Assembly (NCBI RefSeq): GCF_001039355.2
Contig: NW_019776079.1
Span: forward strand, 583,497 to 647,496
Direction of reading: 5' to 3'
Origin: Lingula anatina
Taxonomy: Eukaryota > Brachiopoda > Lingulata > Lingulida > Lingulidae
Length of the DNA stretch: 64,000 bases
Position numbers and translations under genes: made by a program. Shown here piece by piece: positions 1 through 10,486 of the stretch (positions are counted from its first letter, which is position 1; every line of letters starts with the position of its first letter). Under the pieces are notes generated by a model, which was not told the origin of the DNA, made no database searches, and saw only the letters and a list, made by a program, of their open reading frames with translations.

Positions 1-660
1 TGAGATGTCGATTTAAAAACATCCATTTTTTTTTTTTTTTTTTTTTTNTCTGCAAACTTATGTAATGCTGTTTGTAAATAGTTCTTTCGTTGCGGTACAA
101 TAGCCACACAACTTATTTGAGCATTCACACAGATCTGAAGACTGTAAATAACAATTCATTCTGTATTCCACTTCACTGCTTCTGTCTGTTGAATTTAATT
201 TTAACTAATCCACTTCTCGAAGCGGAACACCCACAGGTGTTCAGGTCAAACTTTCGCATTTTTGACGCTGTCATGTCCTTTTCGTCATCTGACAAACGAG
301 GGTTGCCAATGAGCCTGAATATAAAAGAACTTGTTCACGGTCTCCTCTAAACCAGGGTTCCAAGCGCCCCAGGTAGCTGCAATCGGATACATAAGCAATA
401 CCTCTTGCAGCACCTGCGTCGTAAAATACTTCTCATTTACCGTGGGTATTTTTTAACTTAAGTGTATAGTTAACCAGAAATCATCCTCACGATTGATGAT
501 AGCGACCCAATGATAAGTACAGCAGTTACTGCAACTTACTAAAATGCAATAAAGCCTCGCCTAGATATCCGGTCATCTTTGCATTTACTGCATATATATG
601 TCAATAAAAGAGTAAAGTCAGACATACTGAACTTACTTTTTATTATACGTATTTTAGAGA
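1..660. other. Intergenic, no gene seen
   Basis: A poly-T run at about 27-47 ends at a single N (position 48), which looks like a contig join. The one ORF of 86 codons (90-350) begins at a non-ATG codon, has no recognisable domain and sits in AT-rich sequence, so I do not call it a gene. Nothing else is visible before the repeat array that starts near 660. Confidence 0.5.
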
Positions 661-1568
661 CCATTCCCACAGATATTTAGATCGATCTATCCCCCTGGGG
701 AGTCTCACTAGATTGCTGTCAGCTTAACCGGCTTAAATGTCTGTCCCGCTTCCTAAAAGCAGTAAGGGGGTAATTAACTTTCGTGCGCGCTCGGCTGACA
801 GCAATTTGGCGTGAACCCATAGGGAGTGAGGTCGATCCAGATGGATCTATCTAAATCTGTGTGAACCCAGTCTGAGGGACCATTCCCAGGCTGTATTCCC
901 AGAGCTTTTAGATCGATCTATCCCTGCGGGGAGTCTCACTAGATTACTGTCAGATAATCCGGCTTAAATGTCCGTCCCGCCTACTACAAGCTGTAAGGGG
1001 GTAATTAACTTTCGTGTTCGCTCGGCTGACAGCTATTTAGCGTGAACCCCCAGGGAGTTAGGGCGATCTAAAGTAGATCGATCTAATCTCTGGAAATGGG
1101 GTCCCAGTCCCTATCGTACTAACTGTGGATCGATCTATCTCCATGGGGATTCTCGCTAAATTGCAATCAAATTAAGTGGCTTAGATGTCTGTCACTAAAG
1201 TTTCTAGGGGCAATTAATTATCGTTTATCACCTTCAGCATGAGTGCCAGGCATCTGAGCCGATAACAATTTAGCGAGAAATCCCTTGGAGAAGGATGGAC
1301 CCTGTTAGATCGATCTAGGTATGGGAACCCAGTCATAGATTGCATTCCCACAGATTTAGATCGATCCATCTGGATCGACCTAACTCCCTGGGGGATCATG
1401 GTAAATTGCTGTCAGCCGAGCGCGCACGGAAGTTAGGCCTATTTGTAATTACCCTCTTACAGCTTTTAGTAGGCGGGGCAGACATTTAAGCCGGCTAAGC
1501 TGACAGTAATCTAGTGAGACTCCCCACGGGGATAGATCGATCTAAAATCCGTGGGAATGCAGTCTTAA
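660..1568. repeat. Array of four foldback (MITE-like) units
   Basis: Four related units of about 220 bp lie side by side: about 660-879, 880-1111, 1120-1335 and 1340-1568. Each has an outer AGATCGATCTA motif, then a GGGAGTCTCACTAGATT-like arm, a CTGTCAGC block, a central CCGGCTTAAATGTCTG stretch and the same arm inverted (GCTGACAGCAATTTGGCG). Each unit can therefore fold back on itself. Units 1 and 2 are in the same orientation, unit 3 is more diverged, and unit 4 is inverted: its reverse complement lines up with unit 1 along its whole length. No coding capacity is present. This is a non-autonomous DNA-transposon-like family; the superfamily is not identifiable here. Confidence 0.75.
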
Positions 1569-3161
1569 ACCACCACGTTAAGACAGATATGTGTGCGTGT
1601 GTGTGTGGAATGAAAAAGGGACCTACCAATAGACACTTCTCGCCATCTCTACCCCTGAATATTAAACGTGCACCCATGCGAACAAGTCAGCACAAACACA
1701 ACGATGCATGCACTTGCGTGCCAAAACACATGCATACATCTAACTACAACGCAAGATGCCCATCTATCGTGTTTGTGCCCTTTAAACTGCTGGTCGTGAA
1801 ATGGATCTCCAGGAACAACGGACTTCATTTATAAAAAAGGACAAAAACTGCAAAGGAATATTATACCAACATGTAAGATTAAACTATAAATTCCCGACAA
1901 GCTGTCAATTGCAATGAAGACGTTCTCTGTGTTAACGCACTATTGCTTTTCAGTTATGGATATGGTTGACGAGCATAGCTGATAATATCGGCACGGAGTG
2001 TATAATTACTGGCTGTATTGAAACTTGACGGATGTGAGACTGGGCGACGTAATACGACAGCCATGAGTGCTTCAAAACGATAATTGATGTCGTTTTTAGG
2101 TCATATTTAGGGGTGATAACATTTTCTAGATAAAATCGATGCAAAGGAGGATGGTTTTTAAAGAGCAAAATTTCGAATCACGCAAAGATATAACATCGAG
2201 AATGACTATTAGTAGATTGTTATCGCAACCTTTACAAAGTCGCTTTTTTACTTCTAAAAAAGGTTGCAATATTATTATTATGTTTCATAACAATGGATTT
2301 TATTTCACTGCCCTGAAGTTATTTTGACTAGGCGTGTTTCTTGATTCTTATTTTAGCACACCTAAATACACATTATGTAAACACTGCCAAGCCAAGCAAT
2401 CAATCACTTTTTTAATATATTTTCAGTAATTTTAAAATTAAGACGACATTATTTTAGGAACGGAATATAAAAGATAAATTTCACGATGTGCGCTCTTGAC
2501 AAGACCATTACCATTATCCCGCCATATATTACAGAATTTTGCAATTATAACTAGTATTCCCTGCACAGATTTAGAAATGCGACTTGGGAAATAAAATAAC
2601 GCTTTTATCTTTATGGCCATTTGTACTTTGTAAGCATACACATGATAGAATACGCTATGACTGCGACAGACTAAGACACAGAGACAGACACCGCTTTTAA
2701 AACATTTTTGTTATTTACAACACGCGACGTGGAACAGTCTGCTGTAGGAAAATGTTTGTCTAATCACAGAAACACTCAGTCGTGGCTGCACAGGACTTCT
2801 CGTACTTGTTTTGGCCTGTTCCTTTGATAGACCATAGAAGTAGAGAACTTTGTAAGTGAAATGAGTCCAACTCCGTGACGAAACATTAAAAAAAAGCCAA
2901 AGCAAGGTAAAATTGATCAAACGTGATATGTTGCCTGATGACTTATGATTAGGCTGTTGTCTTTACCAGAAATAGGGATTGCATGACGGCATAACTACAT
3001 GAAAGAGACAGCTGGAATATATATATATATATAAACTGCATCTACATTTAATTTACTGACGATTTATCTAGTTCTGCCTTAAAGGACAGCATATAAAATT
3101 TTGTTTTCAAATACCAATATTTAACGATTTCTTTACTGTAAACAGCTTGCGTTTAATATGA
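1569..3161. other. Intergenic, no gene seen
   Basis: Only ORFs shorter than about 110 codons occur here, on both strands, with low-complexity or AT-rich translations and no family resemblance. A short TA run lies at about 3019-3032. The last few hundred bases may include the 3' untranslated region of the minus-strand gene that ends at 3162; TTTAAT at 3152-3157 reads ATTAAA on the minus strand, but it is very close to the stop codon. Confidence 0.4.
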
Positions 3162-4718
3162 TCATAAGTAATGCTTCCGTTTACTCCGCGGAGAGCAATA
3201 CGTCAGAGCCAGCTCTTCCAAATCATTTTCCCAATTACCAGGGTAGGTCTTGCGGGAAGTAGTGGGTGATATGTTGTCCAAGCCCGAGGTCTCACCACAA
3301 CAAGCACCAAGATTTTCGTATTCAAAATCATCCTCATAGACGCTGTCAACATGAACGAGTGCGAACGACGTCCATGTGTTCATATCTCGGTTGTAACTCG
3401 CTGAATATTCCAAGTCCAATGAAATCGACCCTTCGTCCTCGCTCCATTCGTCAAAGTTACTGTCATGACCGTCATCAGACATGGTTTCCAATGTCATATC
3501 GAGCACGTACTCATATAATCCACTATACTCTACTTCCTTTGGCAAGACGCAAAAGTTAAATTCTCGCCCAGATGCACTTTCGTCGCCAGCCGTTAGCAAA
3601 ACATTTGCGCTTGAATTATTGGAATCTTGTGATTTAGTATTTGGAATGTCTTTCCCTATTAACGCCTTCTTTTTCAATGAAGGCGACCCAGAAAGACAGT
3701 TTTGGTCATATTGGTTACATTTTTCATGAAGCTGTTTGAGAAAACCGCCACTAAAATTGACCGAATCTTGTAGTTTTTTATCTTCTAGACCCACTTTATC
3801 AAATGCTTTTTCAATCTCCATCTTCTTAAACAGAAGATCTATTCGATCTTGTCGTAACACCCCGTGATGCAACATGCATGTGTCGCATGAAAGATACTTG
3901 CCATTGTGAGCCTTGAGATTTTCATTGTATATCTCATTTCCTACTAAAAAGCCCGTCTTTTCATCAATCTCCGAGACAAATGAAAATCCGGTTGAATTAT
4001 TATTTGGAGACACTGGATACATGACACTTGGTTTCGTTTCTGCTGGTTGATCCTTGTTCAGTTTTTCGTTGTGTAAAAACTCCCAAGCGTTTGAGTTATT
4101 GTTTGGCGACGACTCACCATTAGGGATTGTGTCTGAAGAGAAGGCTCTAGAAAAGTGACATTCGTTATCGCTGATAAATGATGACATTGAGACCTGATTA
4201 GGGTTCTGGTGCAAAGTCGCAATTACAGTTCTCCCGGAGGTTTCCGTGGCGTAAGTATCTTCTATTGAGGATTGTAGAGATAGATCAGCAGAGGCGACTG
4301 ATTTGACTGGTGTACTACTGAATACGTTCTCCTTATCTGACCCAACGCTTCTGGTATCCTCATATGTATTTTCTTTTCTCATAAAGTTCGCAGAGTTTGG
4401 GTACATTTGTTCTTTAGAGAGAACAACGCGAGAGTTATTTCGATGACCTAGCGGTTGTGTTGGCAGTCTGTGTGGTGTTTTGCTGTCCTGCAGTGTAATC
4501 ATGGTAGCGTCTCTAAATGAAGTAGTTGTTACATTTAACGAATTCAACGGGCAGTCCTCCAGCAGTCGATCTGTAACCACATCGATTTGTTTTCCTAATA
4601 TTTTGATGTCTTGGGAGAGAAACCTCAGTTCAGCTACAGTGTTTTCTAAACATAGAATCACCTGTTCCACCTGGCGACGGATATGGCTTACGGATTTTGC
4701 AGCATGGCTACGGTGCAT
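3162..4718 (-). CDS. 518-residue cytoplasmic protein, possibly INSYN1-like
   Basis: One uninterrupted frame from an ATG at 4718 to a stop at 3162. There is no signal peptide or membrane segment. Residues 10-55 form a predicted amphipathic helix (IRRQVEQVILCLENTVAELR, then a QID-x-x-TD run). This resembles the N-terminal helix of vertebrate INSYN1, an inhibitory postsynaptic (gephyrin-associated) protein, in the IR..., VI.LE..., EL... and QID..T positions. The middle is Ser/Thr/Asn-rich and likely disordered, with a Cys-x-x-Cys near a His-rich spot (SCDTCMLHHG). The C-terminal 110 residues are acidic, with short aromatic motifs (NTWTSFALVHVDSVYED; GNWENDLEELALTY). A possible splice acceptor (TGTCAG) lies 15 bases before the ATG, so an upstream exon, at least untranslated, is likely. 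The coding call is firm because of length; the INSYN1 link is tentative, and an INKA-type protein is an alternative. Confidence 0.8.
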   Translation of the reverse strand: MHRSHAAKSVSHIRRQVEQVILCLENTVAELRFLSQDIKILGKQIDVVTDRLLEDCPLNSLNVTTTSFRDATMITLQDSKTPHRLPTQPLGHRNNSRVVLSKEQMYPNSANFMRKENTYEDTRSVGSDKENVFSSTPVKSVASADLSLQSSIEDTYATETSGRTVIATLHQNPNQVSMSSFISDNECHFSRAFSSDTIPNGESSPNNNSNAWEFLHNEKLNKDQPAETKPSVMYPVSPNNNSTGFSFVSEIDEKTGFLVGNEIYNENLKAHNGKYLSCDTCMLHHGVLRQDRIDLLFKKMEIEKAFDKVGLEDKKLQDSVNFSGGFLKQLHEKCNQYDQNCLSGSPSLKKKALIGKDIPNTKSQDSNNSSANVLLTAGDESASGREFNFCVLPKEVEYSGLYEYVLDMTLETMSDDGHDSNFDEWSEDEGSISLDLEYSASYNRDMNTWTSFALVHVDSVYEDDFEYENLGACCGETSGLDNISPTTSRKTYPGNWENDLEELALTYCSPRSKRKHYL

Positions 4719-5596
4719 TTCAGCCCGGCAGCCTGACAGACATACCGTCTGCAGCGCTGCTCACTTCACATTCCTAAAATGGAAGAGGGAACTGATACAA
4801 AAGTTTTATCAAAATCAATAGGTGTTAATGACTTCCCCATTATCATGAAATTGATTAAAACGAATGATTCAAGCTCCTAAATCTTCCCGTCAGAGAGCAT
4901 CCTAATGAGCGCGGTGAAGGTAAGCATTACCACAATATTTCATTAAATGATCGTCTGCATTCCATGGAGGAATGGAAAGAAAGAAGCAAAATATTATCAA
5001 ATGTACTTTGCTGTCAGAGAAAATACCTAGCATCATCCTAGGAATCTTAAAATGTTGACTTTGATTTTCCAAATTGGCCCAGATATGGTCGGCTCGCAAG
5101 ATAACTTCTTAGGAACGCTTGAACCAATTTTCTGAAGTTCCATTCTGAATGCCATTACCTATAAGGTGCTCTTTGTATGGATAATGTTACCCATACCGCT
5201 GGCTCAAAACACACAAACACACACAAATACATTTTTATTCTCGCACAACTGTGAATAGGCTGATATTCATTTGTCTGTGAATACAATGATATTCATTTAT
5301 CTGTGAATGCCATGATTTTCATTTATCAAATGAAACCTATCTAACCATTTGTCGGTGGATACAGGTATCTAGCTTCAACAACGGGAAACAAGCAGAACGC
5401 ATTACAAACACCTCATCCATTTTTCAATTACTGTCATACCTCTATCACTATAAGGTGAAAAAAGGACATACTGCATTATGCTCGATGCGTTTTTTTTTTT
5501 TTAATTTTTTAGTGTAAATACTGTTGTATGTAAGTCTACCTGAAATGCACTGTACTGCCTTGTTCTTTCCAAGAAAGAATCATCACATTGATGGTA
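4719..5596. other. Upstream/intergenic region without a gene
   Basis: Probably the 5' flank of the minus-strand gene that begins at 4718. A short ACAC-rich stretch occurs near 5210-5225, a thrice-repeated ATTCATTTGTCTGTGAAT-like motif at about 5265-5320, and a T-run at about 5491-5502. No convincing exon or promoter element was identified. Confidence 0.35.
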
Positions 5597-7756
5597 TTTC
5601 GTAAATTGTTCGCTACATGTGATGCATCGTGCTCTTTATATTTCCCTCTACCCTAGAACATAGGTTTCTCCTTGAAAGACATAGGTCTTCATAGATTCCT
5701 CTCTATTTCACCGTACACTTACCGACACGCCGAGTGCCAGAGAACTGACGGCGATTCGTACTTATCTGCATACATACGCTTGCTGTCAACTTGAATGTTA
5801 GAAGGCTGATGTTGACGCCATTCGAATACTATGACATGCAAAAAGAGTCACCGCCAGTCCACTGGTGTCCAGAGACCTGGTCATTGTTAATTCCGGCAGT
5901 TCTGTGGAAATCATTTAGTCACCTAAAAGCTTGTGATATACTGGGCCCACCTGCGTTTCTGAAGCGAGCAATTAATAAGTCGTGCCCCGTGTGGATGTTA
6001 GAGGTAATATTACAGCGAGAGAAGTTTGTGACAACCAGCCTCTAGTTGTCAGTAATGTGCGAACTGACAAGTGGAACACGGAACACCATTTGTCATCACA
6101 GAGACTGGATATACGAGAATCTGGTCTCTGTGACTATCAAATGAGCTTCTGATGCCCCGGTTACCACGCTATCTCCCTATTTTAAAGAAAAAGGATTAAA
6201 TCCTGACTATAGAAAAGACAACAGTAAATGCAACAATGCACTGTCGTTTGTGTCAAAATATCAGCTATCCCCTTCTACTACTAGTTTTTATTTGATTCGA
6301 ACTTGAACATACGCTGAATAGCTTTCATTGACAACAGAATATAGCACTGTCTCCTTCTGCGTCAATGGTGCGATCGTCAGCTCGATTTTCAAGGAGTGGT
6401 GAGACCTTTGGCTCATGTATAACGACCCAAGGTCAGATTAACTTTGATTTCTATGCGCAGTCAAATCACTCAGTTAAAATAATCTAACAGTTGACGTTAT
6501 TTTGTCTTATTCATTTATTATTCAATTTCATTGGAAATTTTGCCTTAGCATATGAAACATGTCGTGTCATATTTTACCTTATGCCAGCTCTGCAGAGTGA
6601 AGCGTCCCCAGCCATGAGATCACTATCTACAGCAAGTACCAACCGCCAGTCTACTGGCTAATTTATAAGTGATATCATGAAATTTTTACGACAATGCAAA
6701 TGACGTGATTTGACCTTACCGGGCTGCCACAAATCCTATGATTATTGGTATTTTATAAGATGTGCCTTCTGTTAATCTTTCCACTTTGACTTGATACGAC
6801 CAAAATCTAGGATATATTCACCGCGCTGCTTCACTGACTGTCTATTTGATTTCCTATATCTTAAGTTTACCATTGAACTTCCCTTTCAATTTAGGATTAC
6901 CGAACTTGAACCTAATTTCTTCCTATTGGAAAACCGCATCTGGTTCACTCGTTGTTTCTTGCAAATCAATACCATAATCTTGCTGATCAGATTCGTAAAT
7001 TAAGAGGCCCAAAAGGGTAAAGAAAAAATCTAAGAATATTTTCATTCAGAAATTATGATGAAAAATAAAAGTATGAATGGTGAAAATGCCCTTAAGTCCA
7101 GTATTCATAAATTGATCGTAATTACTTTTGGCTGACATCAAAGAAAACATTTTAGGTCTGGTTCTCCCCTTTTGTTCCACATTGACGTGTTTTAGCTGCA
7201 GTGCAGAGATATAAGTTTAATTTCCTGAACCGCAAAAATGTGTGCGTCAATCTGCTTTCCGTAGACCCCCAACTGAACCGTCTCCAGTCGAGCATTTTGT
7301 AAGAAATCGGCTTCACTCTCTCCGTGGGCTTCACTTAAAGGAGATATGAGGCTACAATGTACACTAATAAAACCAAATTAATTTTGATCTCACTTTCCAT
7401 TTATCACTTCATCCCATTAATGTGGACTCGCATCTGTGACGGCATAGAGTGTTTTTGTCTGATTTGATAATGAATGCGTATTCACGAAAAAAAACTCGCT
7501 CAGTTGTTCTTGGCGGTGTGAATTTAGCACCGAACTTGATTAATGCTGATAAATCGTCCGGATTAACGTTGACTAAAGAATCAATTGATTTACCATTACG
7601 TGGCTTTTCATGGAGTAAAACAGCGAGACAGATTCTTTCATATCTTTCATAACATAAATCAAAATAAAAAGTAACTTTTTAGACACCGATTTTTTTGTCA
7701 ATTTATTATTCGGGGTTGCCATAGTAATCTTAATATTACCATTCAATCATTCATAG

Positions 7757-8003
7757 GTTTTATCGACATTTCAAATACCGACCCATATCTACCTCCTGAG
7801 TTAACTGGTGTATGTCAGTGGCGGATTTGGGGGGGGGGGGTCAACGGGGTCCTGACTCCCTCTTCGATTCCTGATGAAATACGCGCCAAAACACGTATAC
7901 CTGAAACAGTTCTAAACACCAATCCAAGACATCAATTTTTATCGGGGCCCGGGTTTTATTGACATTTCAAATACCGACCCATATCGACCACCTGAGTTAA
8001 CTG
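7757..8003. repeat. 52-bp direct repeats flanking a MITE fragment
   Basis: A block beginning GGTTTTATCGACATTTC at 7757-7809 is repeated at 7952-8003 with a few changes. Between them lies a fragment beginning GTGGCGGATTTGG at 7818, the same family as the element at 8211. The same arrangement occurs in the second copy of the large duplication (about 12657-12903). The fragment appears to have inserted together with a local duplication of its target region. Confidence 0.6.
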
Positions 8004-8210
8004 TCGCTCTGACGTATTATTGTCTTAGCGCTGACAATTGCCTTACCAGCGACAGTATTAATGGACACTGCGACGCTATAAGCAAGAAGTTCTTGCTATA
8101 AGTAACTGTTGAGGTGGAGGAAAGATAGTGTCCGGTAGTATACATCCAATCATGAAATACTGTACAAGCAGTAATTTTGCATTAAAGACCACTTGACGAG
8201 GTATGTCACA

Positions 8211-8455
8211 GTGGCGGATTTAGGGGGGGATCAGGGGGGTCCCGAGCCCCTCTTCGATTTCTGAAGAAATACGTGACAAAAACACGTATACCTGAAACAG
8301 TTCTAAATACCAATCCAAGACACCAATTTTTTTCGGGGCCCCGAAGCGTGCCCCGAAACCTGACGCCAAGGGGGTGAGGGTAGGCCTCGCATATTGAGGC
8401 CTGTCACGCCCCCCCCCTCCCCCCCCCCCCTTCAAAAAATTCTGGATCCGCCCTT
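8211..8455. mobile_element. Short TIR element (GTGGCGGAT family)
   Basis: The left end reads GTGGCGGATTTAGGGGGG. The right end reads CCCCCCTTC, a run of A, then TTCTGGATCCGCC, so the two ends are imperfect inverted repeats (GGCGGAT at the tips, G/C runs inside). The interior has no protein. A truncated relative lies at 7818, and the duplicate copy at 13111-13340 lacks part of the C-run. It is a non-autonomous MITE-type element; I do not know its superfamily. Confidence 0.55.
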
Positions 8456-8460
8456 AATCT

Positions 8461-8576
8461 CCGTAACCCGAAAGCATCGCGAATTGCGATCGAGTGCAAG
8501 CGTCTCTATTCCACAACTCGGCCTCAAAATGAAAGGTGATATCGTTATCGCAATTCGCGATGCTTTCGAGTTACGG
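8461..8576. repeat. Long near-perfect hairpin
   Basis: Arms at 8461-8490 and 8547-8576 are reverse complements with one mismatch in 30 (arm 1 starts CCGTAACCCGAAAGC, arm 2 ends GCTTTCGAGTTACGG), separated by 56 bases. The same hairpin occurs at 13347-13376 / 13433-13462 in the second copy, with a second mismatch. It adjoins the right end of the GTGGCGGAT element, so it may be part of a composite mobile element. Confidence 0.8.
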
Positions 8577-10422
8577 GGCCCTGGTCACTGCCCGCCTGTT
8601 AAAGACGTGATACACATCAGACATCGGTGCAAAATGACAAAGACGCATGACTCTGTGGCCTAGCTTCCACCAGGGGTTTTCCGCTGATGTTCTTTACGGG
8701 GGGTTTTATTGACAGAAAGCCAGAGTGATGGGATTGTAAGTAATGTTACCAATAATGCTTGTACGTGCACTGGCGCGCTGTTTATTTAAAACTCCAAACG
8801 CGAGTGACAGATTTACCCTCATATATTAGCAAGCGAAGCGAGTGGGATCCGAGTAGGAGGAGGCCCAAAAAGAGGGACTTATGAGTAAAAAATTCATAAA
8901 AATGATGTCTTCTTAAGAGACCTAGGTCTGTATCCCCCGTCCCCCGTTCATTCCCATGTCACCGCTTTATTTCTTTCATAATACAAAGGATGGACTAGTA
9001 GGCTACCATCTTTACACTTTCACTTTCTAATATGAGTTGTATTTTTCATCAGAGTGATTGCCCTGAATTTTCACTTCAAGTGCATAATTACCCTTATTAG
9101 CCCCGATATGATGTTTAAACTGAACCACCCCTAAGCTTGTCTGGGCGCTACGTGTTCATCGACGACCTCAGACTGGCTGGTCATCTTCATTCCCATAAAT
9201 TAGAATCAGAACAGTTGCTTTATCAAGTATTATGACCACCTATTTGCATTTATTAACTGCAAACTGGGCTAATATGAATCAGTTGTGATATTGCTCAACA
9301 TTGCTGCAGTTTTCAGCCAATTTACCACTTCGCTCAACTCTACCTTTGTACAGGGAAATGGTGTGTGCGGTACTTTTTAGATTTAATAGAAGATGCAGAC
9401 TGTGGCAAGCGCGAAAGCAAACCGCTTCTTTCTGCGCAGAAAGAACGAACACAATACATTCTCAGTTAGCTCACTGGTCTAACTAGTGGATTCGCAGTTA
9501 TTCTCGCCTTAAGTCAAGGTTTTCCTTCCCTATCTCCTAAGACACTTATCGTTAGGATTGAGCCCTGGCTCAGTTACGCCACAGATCGCAACCTCGCATT
9601 CATGACCCTAAATGAGGGAGATTACGTTTACGGTGACTAAATACACCTCATGATGGTCCTCATCAGTATAGATTAGTTCAAGTTTTATGTCTATACAGGT
9701 GCTCCTCTCTGTTCTGTTGAAATATATTACATTCATTGTCCAACGTTCTTCATTGTAACTTTGTCCCCAGCAACGGTTTAGAGGGCCCATGACAACCCTC
9801 TTAAAGCCATTCTCGTCGGTGGCAAAAGTTGGGATAAAATAGTCTCGCTGAAATTCTACAACTTATAAAATAAAAATGAGGAAAAGTTCCAAACGCTGGG
9901 AAATCACTTGGATTGTCCTTTCATACAGTGTTTTTTTATGAGCACGGTTTTCCCAAGATACATTAATCATTTTTCACTGGTTTGGCATGGGGGTATACTG
10001 AAATATGATCTGTCATCTCGTTTCACACCTGAATCATGACGTACTGTGCCATTCGTCTTGGGTGAGCAAACTGCTGTAGCATACAGCAAATCGATGGATC
10101 TTGGAGTAATTGATTCTTTCTTCGACGGGATAATATATAAAATGTATTGCAGCATAAAAATTAGTAACAATGCCGACGGAACACCTTACGATAGTATTAT
10201 CAGATTATCTGGCAATAAGCTCATCAAATTCAATTCTAGCTTTAACAAACATCTCGTCATTGGTTTTCTAATGTAATTCGATAAAAATAGGATCCTACAT
10301 CTAATGATCTGCGACGCCTCGCTTCCTAACCAACTGCCATATCTGCCAAATCCAATATCTTGAAGGAAATAATTCACTGAACAAGAGAGGTTCATCATGT
10401 CTCAGGCCAAAGATAATGGTGT

Positions 10423-10428
10423 AATCTA

Positions 10429-10466
<38 letters not shown>
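10423..10466. repeat. (TC)n microsatellite
   Basis: An uninterrupted TC dinucleotide run near the end of copy 1 of the large duplication. The matching run in copy 2 is at about 15271-15304 and is shorter, as expected for a microsatellite that differs between alleles. Confidence 0.9.
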
Positions 10467-10468
<2 letters not shown>

Positions 10469-10486
10469 AAACACGTTTTCTTAAGN

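Larger units (their letters stand above)
5597..10485. repeat. Copy 1 of a 4.9 kb direct duplication
   Basis: This segment recurs almost base for base at 10487-15323, with scattered substitutions and a few indels. Examples: about 40 extra bases near 9437-9476 in this copy, a 24-base block near 12557 present only in copy 2, and a longer C-run near 8410 here. Both copies start at TTTCGTAAATTGTTCGC and end after the same (TC)n tract and CCAAAACACG. A single N at 10486 separates them. No ORF over 90 codons exists in either copy and none resembles a protein family. The structure fits two alleles placed in series by the assembler better than a true tandem duplication. Confidence 0.9.

Noticed and set aside
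90-350. 86-codon ORF at the left end
   Set aside because: Starts at a non-ATG codon, no domain, no splice context, AT-rich; consistent with chance.
6791-7652. Short ORFs repeated at 11678-12530
   Set aside because: They recur only because the whole 4.9 kb segment is present twice; the translations have no family resemblance and are under 72 codons.
8220-8663. Gly/Pro-rich ORFs over the G and C runs
   Set aside because: Products of the homopolymer runs in the TIR element, not proteins.
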